NCBI GenBank assembly: GCA_023267045.1
Contig: JAHFOB010000008.1
Span: 1-46,233 of the forward strand
DNA length: 46,233 bases
From: Candidatus Zambryskiibacteriota bacterium
GTDB lineage: Bacteria; Patescibacteriota; Minisyncoccia; Phycocordibacterales; DATDWN01
Direction: 5' to 3'
How positions within the stretch are numbered: the first letter of the stretch is position 1; each line of letters opens with the position of its first letter. Positions 9,436-18,616 of this stretch are shown here, in pieces. The notes under the pieces were generated by a model. The model ran no database searches, was not told the DNA's origin, and worked only from the letters and a program-made list of their open reading frames with translations. The position numbers and the translations under genes are program-made.

Positions 9436-9609
9436 TTAGGGTCCCTGCTGTTTGCTACATTCGATTCCAGTCTTTACTGGAACAGCAAATGTGAAGAAAA
9501 GCACCGTCAATCCGAAAATCGAGTGACCGCTAAAAAACAAAAACATAGCGGTCACAAAGAGCATGGCAGAGCCAACAGATGCTAGGGTGATTTTGTCTTT
9601 GACAGTCAT
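9436..9609 (-). CDS. small membrane protein (57 aa)
   Basis: AGGAGGT SD then MTVKDKITLASVGSAML; two hydrophobic segments. Confidence 0.55.
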   Translation of the reverse strand: MTVKDKITLASVGSAMLFVTAMFLFFSGHSIFGLTVLFFTFAVPVKTGIECSKQQGP

Positions 9610-9712
9610 AGCACCTCCTAGCGAGAGATTATCACACAAAACCGGAAATTTATCCAGCATTTTATTTTTGATATAATCGTCGATTTTACCGTGCTATAAT
9701 ACGAAAATAAAT

Positions 9713-12700
9713 ATGCAAGAAAAAACTACAGCTAAATTTATCCACTTACATACTCATAGTCACTACAGCTTGCTCAACGCCTTGCCGAAAATAAACGCAT
9801 TGGTTGATGAAGCAAAGAAAAATGAGATGTCAGCACTGGCTCTGACGGACAATGGAAATCTGTACGGAGCTATTGAGTTTTATCAAACCTGTAAGAAGAA
9901 AGGTATAAAACCGATTGTTGGTATTGACGCCTATGTTGCCTACAGAAGTCGCCGTGACAAACAGGCTGGAGTAGACAAAGAAAGATATCGGTTGGTTTTG
10001 CTGGCAAAAAATAATGCTGGATATAAAAACTTGATAGAACTTGTGACACTTTCTCACCTCGAAGGCTTTTATTACAAACCAAGAATGGACAGAGAGTTGT
10101 TAGAAAAATATCACGAAGGACTTATCGCCATTGCCCCTTCTTTTTCTAGCGACATTTTAGGATCCCTAAAAGTTTCAAACGACGATCAAGCACTCGAGAG
10201 GTTGGATTGGTATAAAAAGACATTTGGTAGTGATGGAGGCGAGCCAAACTTTTTCCTAGAAATAACTCATCATCCAGAAATAAAAGGTCACGAGGAAAAC
10301 ATGAAAAAAGTTGTGGAGTTTGCTCAAAAAACAAACACTCCCCTGGTTGCTGGACATGATATCTACTATATTGCACCGGAAGATCGTATCGCTCGGCAAA
10401 CACTACTTTCAATCCAAGCTCAAACTGATGAGAAAATAGAAGAAGGTGATGAAGATTTTTCTTTTATTTCACAAAAACAAGCAGAAAAATATTTCAAAGA
10501 TTTACCAGAGGCACTTCTAAATACAACAAAAATAGCTGACAGATGTAACTTAGAAATATCGATTGGAAAATGGTCACTGCCAAACTACATAGTAGAGAGT
10601 GGACTTTCGTATGACGAAGAATTCAGAAAAATTGTGGAGAGTGGTCTCGCGAAAAAAAACTTGGAAAAAACTCCGGAACTTTTAGAGAGAATGGAGTACG
10701 AACTGAAAGTTATAAAAGACAAAGGTTATGCACCGTACTTTCTAGTGGTGGCTGATTTACTTCGACATGCTCACGAACACGGAATTCTAACTACGATCAG
10801 AGGTTCAGTCGCTGGATCACTCTGTACTTTTCTTGCTGGAATTACAAACGTAAACCCGCTTGAATACAAATTGCCGTTCGAAAGATTCCTAAACCCTTCT
10901 CGTCCATCAGCGCCCGACATTGATATGGATTTTGCCGACAATAGACGCGACGAGATGATTGAATACACAAAACAAAAATATGGCGTGGATAAGGTCGCCC
11001 AAATAGGAACGTTCGGTACAATGGCCGCTCGAGGGTCTGTCCGAGATGTCACTCGGGCACTTGGATTTCCGTACAGTTTGGGAGACTCAATTGCAAAGAT
11101 GATTCCGATGGGAGCACAGGGATTTCCTATGACACTCGATAGAGCACTGAAAGAAAATCCAGAATTGAAAACACGATACGACGCCGAACCGGACGTCAAA
11201 AAAATAATAGACATGTCCAAAAAAATAGAAGGTTGTGCGCGACACATTTCTGTGCACGCGGCCGGTGTGGTTATTTCTCCTACACCTCTGACCGACTATG
11301 TCCCACTACAATACGATACAAAAGGCCAAGATAATGGACAGCATAAAATAATCACACAATATGACATGAATGATGTTGGTGAAGACGGTGTGGGACTTTT
11401 GAAATTTGATTTTCTTGGAATTAGAAATCTTTCAATACTTGCAGATGCAGTCAAAATCACAGAGAAAATAGAGGGTGTAAAAATTGATATTGAAAATATT
11501 CCGATAAATGATAAAAAAACTTTTGAAATGCTTGCTCGCGGAGAAACCATAGGACTTTTCCAGCTGAACGGTGATGGTATGACTCGCGCACTGAAAGATT
11601 TGAAACCAACTGTTATCCACGATATAAACGTCATGGTGGCACTCTATCGTCCCGGACCGATGGATAACATACAGGAATACATCGCCCGTAAACACGGCAA
11701 AAAACCGATTGTCTATCTCCACCCAAAAATGAAAAGTTTTCTTGATAGAACGTTTGGTGTGCTTGTTTACCAAGACGATTTACTGATGACTGCTATTGAA
11801 GTCGCCGGATATAACTGGGAAGAAGTGGACAAATTCCGCAAAGCAGTTGGCAAGAAAATTCGTGAGGAAATGGCAAAGCAACACGTAAAGTTCGTAGAGG
11901 GTTGCCAAAAACACGGTGGGATGTCAGAAAAAAAAGCAGAGGAACTGTGGGATTTATTTGAACCATTTCAAGGATATGGTTTCAACAAAGCCCACGCCGC
12001 AAGTTATGGAAAAGTGGCCTACCAAACTGCCTACATGAAAGCAAACTTCCCTGCTATCTATATGTCGGCAGTACTTACTGCAGAATCCGGTGACGTGGAG
12101 AAAATCGCTGAAATAATCGGTGAGTGTAAAAGAATGGGTATTCCTGTTTTGCCACCAGATATAAACCAGTCATTTGAAGGCTTCTCCGTAGTCAAAGCAA
12201 AAGCTGTGACGGCCGAGAGTGCGAAAATCGCCGAAACAGGAAAAGTCGATGTTGACTCCATTCGATTTGGATTAAACACAATAAAAAACTTTGGTGAAGG
12301 TATTAGCTCGTCAATAATAAAAGAACGCAAAGCAAACGGGCCTTTTATTTCCCTATCGGATTTCCTCCGACGAATCAAAGATAAAAATTTGAATAAAAAA
12401 TCTCTTGAGTCGTTAATAAAAGCCGGAGCAATGGATTCGTTCGGTGATAGAGCGTTATTTTTACACAACTTAGACAAATTACTTACATTTAATAAAGAGG
12501 AAAAAAGTAAAGAATCTCTCCAAGATTCACTTTTTGGTAGTTCAACACAAGTTTCGGAAATACATTTGGAACCGACAGCAAAAACAAACCCTGCCGACAA
12601 ACTGATGTGGGAAAAAGAACTTTTGGGACTGTACATTTCTGGACATCCACTCGACAGTTTCAAACACAAACTGGAAAACAAAGAAAATGATATTAAAAAA

Positions 12701-12970
12701 CTGAAAGAAACGGCTAAAGAGCGAGAACCAGTTGTCATCGGCGGAATAATTAATGAAGTTCGCAGTGTTATGACAAAAAATGGCGAGAAGATGGTATTTT
12801 TAAAAATTGAAGATTTGACTTCATCTATAGAAGCCGTGGCTTTCCCAAAAATATTCGAACAATTTCAAGCGATTTTAGTTCCAGAAAGTTGTGTGGTTAT
12901 AAAAGGAACTTTTTCTTTGAGAAACGGAGAGGTGTCGGTGCTGATTGATAAAGTGAAAGTGATGGAGTAG
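9713..12970 (+). CDS. dnaE: DNA polymerase III subunit alpha
   Basis: PHP N-term (FIHLHTHSHYSLLNA), PDIDMDFADNRRDEMIEY, VALYRPGPMDNIQEY; 1085 aa. Confidence 0.96.
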   Translation: MQEKTTAKFIHLHTHSHYSLLNALPKINALVDEAKKNEMSALALTDNGNLYGAIEFYQTCKKKGIKPIVGIDAYVAYRSRRDKQAGVDKERYRLVLLAKNNAGYKNLIELVTLSHLEGFYYKPRMDRELLEKYHEGLIAIAPSFSSDILGSLKVSNDDQALERLDWYKKTFGSDGGEPNFFLEITHHPEIKGHEENMKKVVEFAQKTNTPLVAGHDIYYIAPEDRIARQTLLSIQAQTDEKIEEGDEDFSFISQKQAEKYFKDLPEALLNTTKIADRCNLEISIGKWSLPNYIVESGLSYDEEFRKIVESGLAKKNLEKTPELLERMEYELKVIKDKGYAPYFLVVADLLRHAHEHGILTTIRGSVAGSLCTFLAGITNVNPLEYKLPFERFLNPSRPSAPDIDMDFADNRRDEMIEYTKQKYGVDKVAQIGTFGTMAARGSVRDVTRALGFPYSLGDSIAKMIPMGAQGFPMTLDRALKENPELKTRYDAEPDVKKIIDMSKKIEGCARHISVHAAGVVISPTPLTDYVPLQYDTKGQDNGQHKIITQYDMNDVGEDGVGLLKFDFLGIRNLSILADAVKITEKIEGVKIDIENIPINDKKTFEMLARGETIGLFQLNGDGMTRALKDLKPTVIHDINVMVALYRPGPMDNIQEYIARKHGKKPIVYLHPKMKSFLDRTFGVLVYQDDLLMTAIEVAGYNWEEVDKFRKAVGKKIREEMAKQHVKFVEGCQKHGGMSEKKAEELWDLFEPFQGYGFNKAHAASYGKVAYQTAYMKANFPAIYMSAVLTAESGDVEKIAEIIGECKRMGIPVLPPDINQSFEGFSVVKAKAVTAESAKIAETGKVDVDSIRFGLNTIKNFGEGISSSIIKERKANGPFISLSDFLRRIKDKNLNKKSLESLIKAGAMDSFGDRALFLHNLDKLLTFNKEEKSKESLQDSLFGSSTQVSEIHLEPTAKTNPADKLMWEKELLGLYISGHPLDSFKHKLENKENDIKKLKETAKEREPVVIGGIINEVRSVMTKNGEKMVFLKIEDLTSSIEAVAFPKIFEQFQAILVPESCVVIKGTFSLRNGEVSVLIDKVKVME

Positions 12971-12971
12971 A

Positions 12972-13184
12972 AAATTACTGAATATTTAAATTTCAGAGAC
13001 TGCGGAAGCAATTAGAAAACAACAATAATATGAATAGCCCGAAGCGTTGTTTGAGCACTGGTAATCCAGGCGAGTTCGCGAAAGGGCACAGTTCATATTA
13101 TTGATTGTTTTCTTGATTGCTGAGCGAGAGCAAAATCGCAGTAGCGATTTATGCGTGCTCTGAAATTTAAATATTTAGTAATTT
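12972..13184. repeat. Long imperfect palindrome A (family 2)
   Basis: 27-bp outer arms AAATTACTGAATATTTAAATTTCAGAG / CTCTGAAATTTAAATATTTAGTAATTT (26/27 complementary), inner AT-rich arms and AAATCGC-AGTA-GCGATTT hairpin. Confidence 0.85.
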
Positions 13185-13245
13185 GGCGGTAATTTTGTAA
13201 AAAATAGCTTTTGCCCTGTTTTGTAAAAACTGCTATGCTAATCCT

Positions 13246-14478
13246 ATGGAAAATGACAAGAAAGAAATGGATAAAAATGACCACAGGGTTATTGGCAAAG
13301 AGTTAGACCTATTTACATTCTCGGATTTGGTTGGACCAGGGCTTCCGCTTTGGACACCAAAAGGAAATATTCTTCGCGAAGAGCTCGACAAGTTTGTTTG
13401 GCAACTTCGATCAAAGCACGATTATAGTCGCGTCACTATTCCTCATATTACAAAAAAGGAACTCTATGAAAAGTCTGGACATTGGGACAAATTTTCTGAA
13501 GAACTTTTCAGAATAACTTCTCGCGAGGGCAAAGAGTTTGCCCTGAAACCGATGAACTGCCCGCACCACACACAGATTTTTGCTCGAAAGCCACATTCAT
13601 ACAGAGAAATGCCACAGCGATACGCAGAAACAACAATGGTATACCGAGACGAACAGTCTGGTGAGCTCGGAGGTTTGACGCGCGTCCTTTCTATTACCCA
13701 GGATGACTCGCATGTTTTCTGTCGAACAAACCAAATCAAAGATGAATTTTTGAAAATTTGGGACATCGTTGACTCGTTCTACAAAGCTTTTGGCTTTACT
13801 TTACGAGTACGACTTTCTTTCCGCGATCCAAAAGATTCGAGTAAATATCTCGGTACAAAAGAGATCTGGGACATGGCCGAAGGAGAATTGCGACAAATAG
13901 CAACAGACCGAGGCGCAGACTTTTTTGACGGACCTGGCGAAGCGGCGTTGTACGGACCGAAACTGGACTTTATGGCAAAAAATTCGGCTGGGCGAGAATG
14001 GCAAGTTGCCACAATCCAGCTCGACATGAACCTGCCTGAACGCTTTGATCTATCCTGTGTGAACGAAAAAGGAGAAAAGGAACGTATTGTTATGATTCAC
14101 TCTGCTATCACAGGTTCAATAGAGCGATGTGCCGCAGTTTTGATTGAACATTATGAAGGCAACTTTCCTCTCTGGCTGTCACCTATTCAAGTCAAAGTAA
14201 TTCCTGTTCGAACCCAGCACAATGAAGTGTCAAAGAGACACTTTGACATACTAAAAGAAAATGGAATTCGTGTAGAGTTTGATGACGCAGATGAAAACCT
14301 CGGTACAAAAGTCCGTGAGGCAAAGACAAATAAAATACCGTACTGGATTGTAATCGGTGATAAAGAAGTCGAGGCAAACAAAGTCACTTTAGAATCTCGC
14401 GACGCAGGTCAACTTGGACAGATGAGTGCTGAAGAACTCCTAAGTAAACTCCTCTCAGAAATTAAAAATAAAAATTAA
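13246..14478 (+). CDS. thrS: threonyl-tRNA synthetase, minimal form lacking TGS/editing domains
   Basis: class II core ELYEKSGHWDKFSEELF, MNCPHHTQIF, anticodon-binding C-term; starts at catalytic core. Confidence 0.9.
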   Translation: MENDKKEMDKNDHRVIGKELDLFTFSDLVGPGLPLWTPKGNILREELDKFVWQLRSKHDYSRVTIPHITKKELYEKSGHWDKFSEELFRITSREGKEFALKPMNCPHHTQIFARKPHSYREMPQRYAETTMVYRDEQSGELGGLTRVLSITQDDSHVFCRTNQIKDEFLKIWDIVDSFYKAFGFTLRVRLSFRDPKDSSKYLGTKEIWDMAEGELRQIATDRGADFFDGPGEAALYGPKLDFMAKNSAGREWQVATIQLDMNLPERFDLSCVNEKGEKERIVMIHSAITGSIERCAAVLIEHYEGNFPLWLSPIQVKVIPVRTQHNEVSKRHFDILKENGIRVEFDDADENLGTKVREAKTNKIPYWIVIGDKEVEANKVTLESRDAGQLGQMSAEELLSKLLSEIKNKN

Positions 14479-14647
14479 AAATGTATTCTCGTATTCTTGA
14501 GAATATTAGAATGTTATTTGAAACTAAATAGAGTTTAAATACTTTTTAATCTGTCTCATCGAATCAAAAGTAACTATTTTTGACCCAAACGGTTTTAATA
14601 TAACATCTAGAGATTCAGAATAGTTACCGTAATCCTTTTTATATTTT

Positions 14648-16762
14648 TTATATGTCGAGGTTTGCCTTTGTTGCATTAGATTGAATAAAACTCTTTCGAG
14701 CTGGTACATCTGTACCCATGAGGATATCAAAGACTTTATCTGCTGCAACTATGTCCTCAACAGCTACTTGTTTTAGAATACGTCGAGCCGGATCCATTGT
14801 TGTCTCCCAGAGTTCTTCTGCGTTCATTTCTCCAAGACCTTTGTATCTCTGGATTGAGATTTTAGACTTCGCGCCTTTGGACGCGCCCCGTACCGAGCTT
14901 TGCTCTGGTACTGGGGTTTCATCTTCAACCTCTTCTTCAGCAGTTTCAATAGCCTCTATTTCCTCGACGACTTCTTTACCAACAATTTTGGCTTTTTCTT
15001 CATCTGTATATGCATAGAAAATCTCTTTACCTTTTTTTATTTTATAAAGTGGTGGTTGCGCGATATAAATAAATCCCCCGTCAATAAGTGGTTTGAAAAA
15101 TCTGTACAAGAGCGTCAAAATAAGTGTTCGAATGTGTGCACCGTCCACGTCAGCATCTGTTGCGATTATAACTTTGTGATATCGAAGCTTTGAGATATCA
15201 AAGGTGTCACCAATCGCAGTTCCGAGTGCAATCACAAGATTTTTAATTTGTTCAGACTCGAGCATTCGGTCCAGTCTCGCTCGCTCGATATTTAAAATCT
15301 TTCCTCGAAGTGGAAGAATAGCCTGCGTTCGTCTGTCACGACCAGTTTTTGCAGTACCTCCAGCCGAATCTCCCTCCACAATAAAGAGTTCTGAATCTTC
15401 AGCGGACTTTGACTGACAGTCTGCCAGCTTTCCAGGAAGTGTCATGCCTTCGAGAGCGCCTTTGCGCAAAACAGAATCCTTTGCCGCTTTCGCCGCCTTT
15501 CGCGCCTTCAAAGCCAAAATTACTTTGTTTATGATCGCTTTGGCGTCATCTGGATTTTCTTCGAGGAAATAGGTGAAAGCTTCGGAAAAAACAGTGTTGA
15601 CTGAACCTTGGGCCTCGACTGTTCCAAGTTTTGCTTTTGTCTGACCTTCAAACTGAACTTCGCGAAGTTTTATGGAAATAACTGCAGTCAGCCCCTCCAA
15701 AACATCCTCGCCAGTAAAGTTATCTTCGGACTCTTTTATTAAATTATTTTTTCGGCCGTAGGCGTTTAGTGTTCGAGTTAGTGCTGTTTTGAAACCAGTG
15801 ACATGGGTACCACCTTCTGGGTTATAAATGTTGTTGGCAAACGCAGACAGTCGACAGGTTATGTCATCGACATACTGCAAAGAGATCTCGACAGACTCAT
15901 ATTCGTTTGTTTTCTTTTCAACATAGAAAATATTTTTATGAACAGGCTTTTGGGTACTGTTCATAAACTTTACAAGCGAGAGAAGTCCTCCTTCAAAATA
16001 AAAAGATGTGCTGGGAATTTCCAAACCAAGTTCAGAGATCTTGAAAACTTCATCTTCTTTGATTCCCTGCCCTGTACCAAGCTTTGCTTTGGTATCGGGG
16101 TTGCCAGTGTATTTCGTAGCGTCGTTTACAATAATACGCAAACCTTTTACCAGATATGCCTGCTGTCGCAAATGATCGACTACCTTTTGGAAATTGAATT
16201 CGATTATTGGAAAAATAGCTGGATCTGGTTCAAAAACAACAATCGTTCCTTTGTCTTTTGTCGTTCCAACTTTTTTGACAGCTGCTTTTTTCTTGCCTTG
16301 AGAATATTCTTGGACATAAATCCCACCGTCTTTGTAAACAGTTACTTTACAATAAATAGATAACGCGTTTACTACGGACGCACCTACTCCATGCAAGCCT
16401 CCAGAGACTTTATACCCTCCTTCCTCGCCACCAAACTTTCCACCGGCGTGAAGTGTGGTCATGATAGTCTCTAAAGCAGAAACTTTTGTTTGTTTGTGAA
16501 TATCAACTGGAATTCCTCGTCCGTTGTCAGTTACTCGAACTCGATTGCCGGGAAGCATCGTTACTTCAATCTCGTTAGCAAAACCGCCCATAGCTTCATC
16601 ACGAGAGTTGTCGAAAATTTCCCATATGAGATGGTGAAGACCGTCAGAACCGGTTGTGCCAATGTACATTCCAGGTCGCTTTCTAACCGGCTCTAGGCCT
16701 TCTAGAATCTGTATCGCATCAGCACCGTAACTATCTTTCTTTTTGACTGTTTTCTCGGCCAT
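14648..16762 (-). CDS. gyrB: DNA gyrase subunit B
   Basis: RKRPGMYIGTTGSDGLHHLIWEI, EGDSAGGTAKTGRDRRTQAILPLRGKILN, QRYKGLGEMN. Confidence 0.95.
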   Translation of the reverse strand: MAEKTVKKKDSYGADAIQILEGLEPVRKRPGMYIGTTGSDGLHHLIWEIFDNSRDEAMGGFANEIEVTMLPGNRVRVTDNGRGIPVDIHKQTKVSALETIMTTLHAGGKFGGEEGGYKVSGGLHGVGASVVNALSIYCKVTVYKDGGIYVQEYSQGKKKAAVKKVGTTKDKGTIVVFEPDPAIFPIIEFNFQKVVDHLRQQAYLVKGLRIIVNDATKYTGNPDTKAKLGTGQGIKEDEVFKISELGLEIPSTSFYFEGGLLSLVKFMNSTQKPVHKNIFYVEKKTNEYESVEISLQYVDDITCRLSAFANNIYNPEGGTHVTGFKTALTRTLNAYGRKNNLIKESEDNFTGEDVLEGLTAVISIKLREVQFEGQTKAKLGTVEAQGSVNTVFSEAFTYFLEENPDDAKAIINKVILALKARKAAKAAKDSVLRKGALEGMTLPGKLADCQSKSAEDSELFIVEGDSAGGTAKTGRDRRTQAILPLRGKILNIERARLDRMLESEQIKNLVIALGTAIGDTFDISKLRYHKVIIATDADVDGAHIRTLILTLLYRFFKPLIDGGFIYIAQPPLYKIKKGKEIFYAYTDEEKAKIVGKEVVEEIEAIETAEEEVEDETPVPEQSSVRGASKGAKSKISIQRYKGLGEMNAEELWETTMDPARRILKQVAVEDIVAADKVFDILMGTDVPARKSFIQSNATKANLDI
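14886..14916. repeat. 31-bp bulged palindrome, copy 1 (in gyrB)
   Basis: CCCCGTACCGAGCTTTGCTCTGGTACTGGGG. Confidence 0.85.
16070..16100. repeat. 31-bp bulged palindrome, copy 2 (in gyrB)
   Basis: CCCTGTACCAAGCTTTGCTTTGGTATCGGGG. Confidence 0.85.
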
Positions 16763-16858
16763 TTGTATGAGTTTTTGAGTTAATTTAACTTAGTAATTAT
16801 AGCAAATTTAAGACTCAATAACAAGTGATTTTCCTCTGTTTTTAGGATTAAAATATAC

Positions 16859-16888
16859 TTGACAAGGTATATATGATTATGTTAAAGT
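16859..16888 (+). promoter_or_regulatory. promoter of the 108-aa cassette gene
   Basis: TTGACA-18-TAAAGT. Confidence 0.45.
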
Positions 16889-16935
16889 GTCTGGGCAAGA
16901 TAGTTCCTTTCATTTCACTTCAGTAGAAGAAAACG

Positions 16936-17262
16936 ATGAGACGGGAATCTGAAGAAACGAGTTTCGAGAACCGACTCACTAACGGCATGTGGAAGTTCAG
17001 CGACAGAGTGGGTATGCAAACTCTGATTGGGTTTGCCGAGTTTATGCGTGACAACACCATTGATGGTTTTCGGTATCAGGACATTGCCATCAGGCAGTGT
17101 TCGCGAAATCAGATCGCCATCTGGTTCACGTATATCCGCGAAATCGAGACTCGAGAGAGCCACGACTCATACTTCAAGCAGATGACGGACCGTTTCAAGA
17201 AACGTTTCGGAAATGACTTTGTCGGCTGGGATATCTCCTCATCAATGACCGTGGTGAAGTAG
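16936..17262 (+). CDS. hypothetical protein (108 aa)
   Basis: ORF flanked by a TTGACA-type promoter and a hairpin terminator. Confidence 0.55.
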   Translation: MRRESEETSFENRLTNGMWKFSDRVGMQTLIGFAEFMRDNTIDGFRYQDIAIRQCSRNQIAIWFTYIREIETRESHDSYFKQMTDRFKKRFGNDFVGWDISSSMTVVK

Positions 17263-17272
17263 ATCCCCGAAC

Positions 17273-17314
17273 AGAATCCCGTACAGAAATGTACAAACTC
17301 TGTACGGGGTTTTT
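17273..17314 (+). terminator. Rho-independent terminator
   Basis: CCCGTACAGA-loop-TCTGTACGGGGTTTTTG. Confidence 0.75.
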
Positions 17315-17340
17315 GTTTTACTTAAATTTCATCTCCATTA

Positions 17341-17369
17341 TTTACCCCTACATCGGAAGTCGGGGTAAA
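17341..17369. repeat. REP-like palindrome, RAYT 3' copy
   Basis: TTTACCCCTACATCGGAAGTCGGGGTAAA within the last codons of the RAYT gene. Confidence 0.85.
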
Positions 17370-17743
17370 TGTGAGCCATTCAAAAATCTCATCATCAAAA
17401 ACTTTTTGATCTAGAAAATAATCTGGGAAATCTTCTCGAGAAATTATTTTGTTTTCTAATCTTTTTTTGCCTCTAAAGTCGGGGTAGCTACTCCATTTAT
17501 ATTTATTGAGAAATTCTAAAGCTTTTTTGTTGTCCTTCAATCCATTCTCTTTCCATTTGGGAAAAATCATTTTCACTGGATTTAAATGAATATAAGAAAA
17601 AATGTATTTTAGATAGATATCACTACTCACATGAGTAGCTTTAAAATTTGATTCAAACAAACCGCCAACTCTCTCATATTTTTTATTAAAATACTTAGAA
17701 TACGCTAGACATAACTTTCTCATAAATACACTAATTGAATCTT

Positions 17744-17764
17744 CCCCGACTTCCGATGTAGGGG
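17744..17764. repeat. REP-like palindrome, internal RAYT copy
   Basis: CCCCGACTTCCGATGTAGGGG, encodes SPTSEVGE. Confidence 0.85.
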
Positions 17765-18046
17765 AGATGTTTAAAAGAAGATGAAAATGATTTGGCATTA
17801 GTACCCATGCTCCAATGGAAACAATGTCTTTGTTTTTTTTGAAATCCAAAGCATCGATATTTTTTTCCACAATATCATCACGAAAGTTAAAACTTTTATT
17901 AGAATTACACAAATAAAGAAGTTTGATGAACCTGTCCTTATCATTATCATCGAGAAAAATAATTTGCTTACTATTTCCCCTGTTATACAGATGATAAAAT
18001 TCACCCTCAACAAATTCTGTTTTTCTTTCAGCCATAATATACCTAT

Positions 18047-18075
18047 ACTACCCCGACTTCCGATGTAGGGGTAGT
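18047..18075. repeat. REP-like palindrome upstream of the RAYT start
   Basis: ACTACCCCGACTTCCGATGTAGGGGTAGT. Confidence 0.85.
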
Positions 18076-18094
18076 TGTTGGGGTTTTGTTTTTA

Positions 18095-18607
18095 TTACCT
18101 AATTTCGAAGTTTTCTTGTGCCTTGAGAGTTTCGTAAATCGGATTCATCACAGCATTTATCTCTTCATCTGTCAGAGTTTTTTCGGACGATTGGAAAATC
18201 AGTCGAAATGCATAGGAAGTTTTGTTGTCTTTGCTAAACGTGTCGAACAAACTAAAACGCACAACATTTGAATTGAAGTGCTGTTTTATAATTTCCTCCA
18301 CTTTTTCAACAGGAGTTTCATTTGGAACAAAGACGGCAACATCCCTGACGGCAAATGGATATGGCGAGATTGGTTTGTATACAACTTGGACATCGGATGT
18401 CCAAGTGAATAAATCATCTGGATACTTTTCCGGAATGGTCACCTCTTTCATAAATCTATGTAAATCTATCTCTGCCATACCACCGACAATAGAAACATTG
18501 CCAACAGAAACTTTCAGTTCACTCTCGATTGTCTGGATTGCCTTGGCGATTTCTTCATCAGAAGACATAGCTTTTTTGCTTTTGGGATGTCTCTCACCGA
18601 TCGACAA
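18095..18607 (-). CDS. pheT: phenylalanyl-tRNA synthetase beta, C-terminal part (FDX-ACB domain), in frame after a TAG
   Basis: same frame as 18617-20005, separated only by TAG AGT CTG CAT; FDX-ACB-like YPFAVRDVAVFVP. Confidence 0.75.
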   Translation of the reverse strand: MSIGERHPKSKKAMSSDEEIAKAIQTIESELKVSVGNVSIVGGMAEIDLHRFMKEVTIPEKYPDDLFTWTSDVQVVYKPISPYPFAVRDVAVFVPNETPVEKVEEIIKQHFNSNVVRFSLFDTFSKDNKTSYAFRLIFQSSEKTLTDEEINAVMNPIYETLKAQENFEIR

Positions 18608-18616
18608 ATGCAGACT

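Larger units (their letters stand above)
17322..18035 (-). mobile_element. REP-associated tyrosine transposase (RAYT / IS200-like Y1 transposase)
   Basis: HUH motif PNHFHLLL, YNRGNSKQIIF N-term, YSKYFNKKYERVGGLFES catalytic-Tyr region. Confidence 0.88.
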
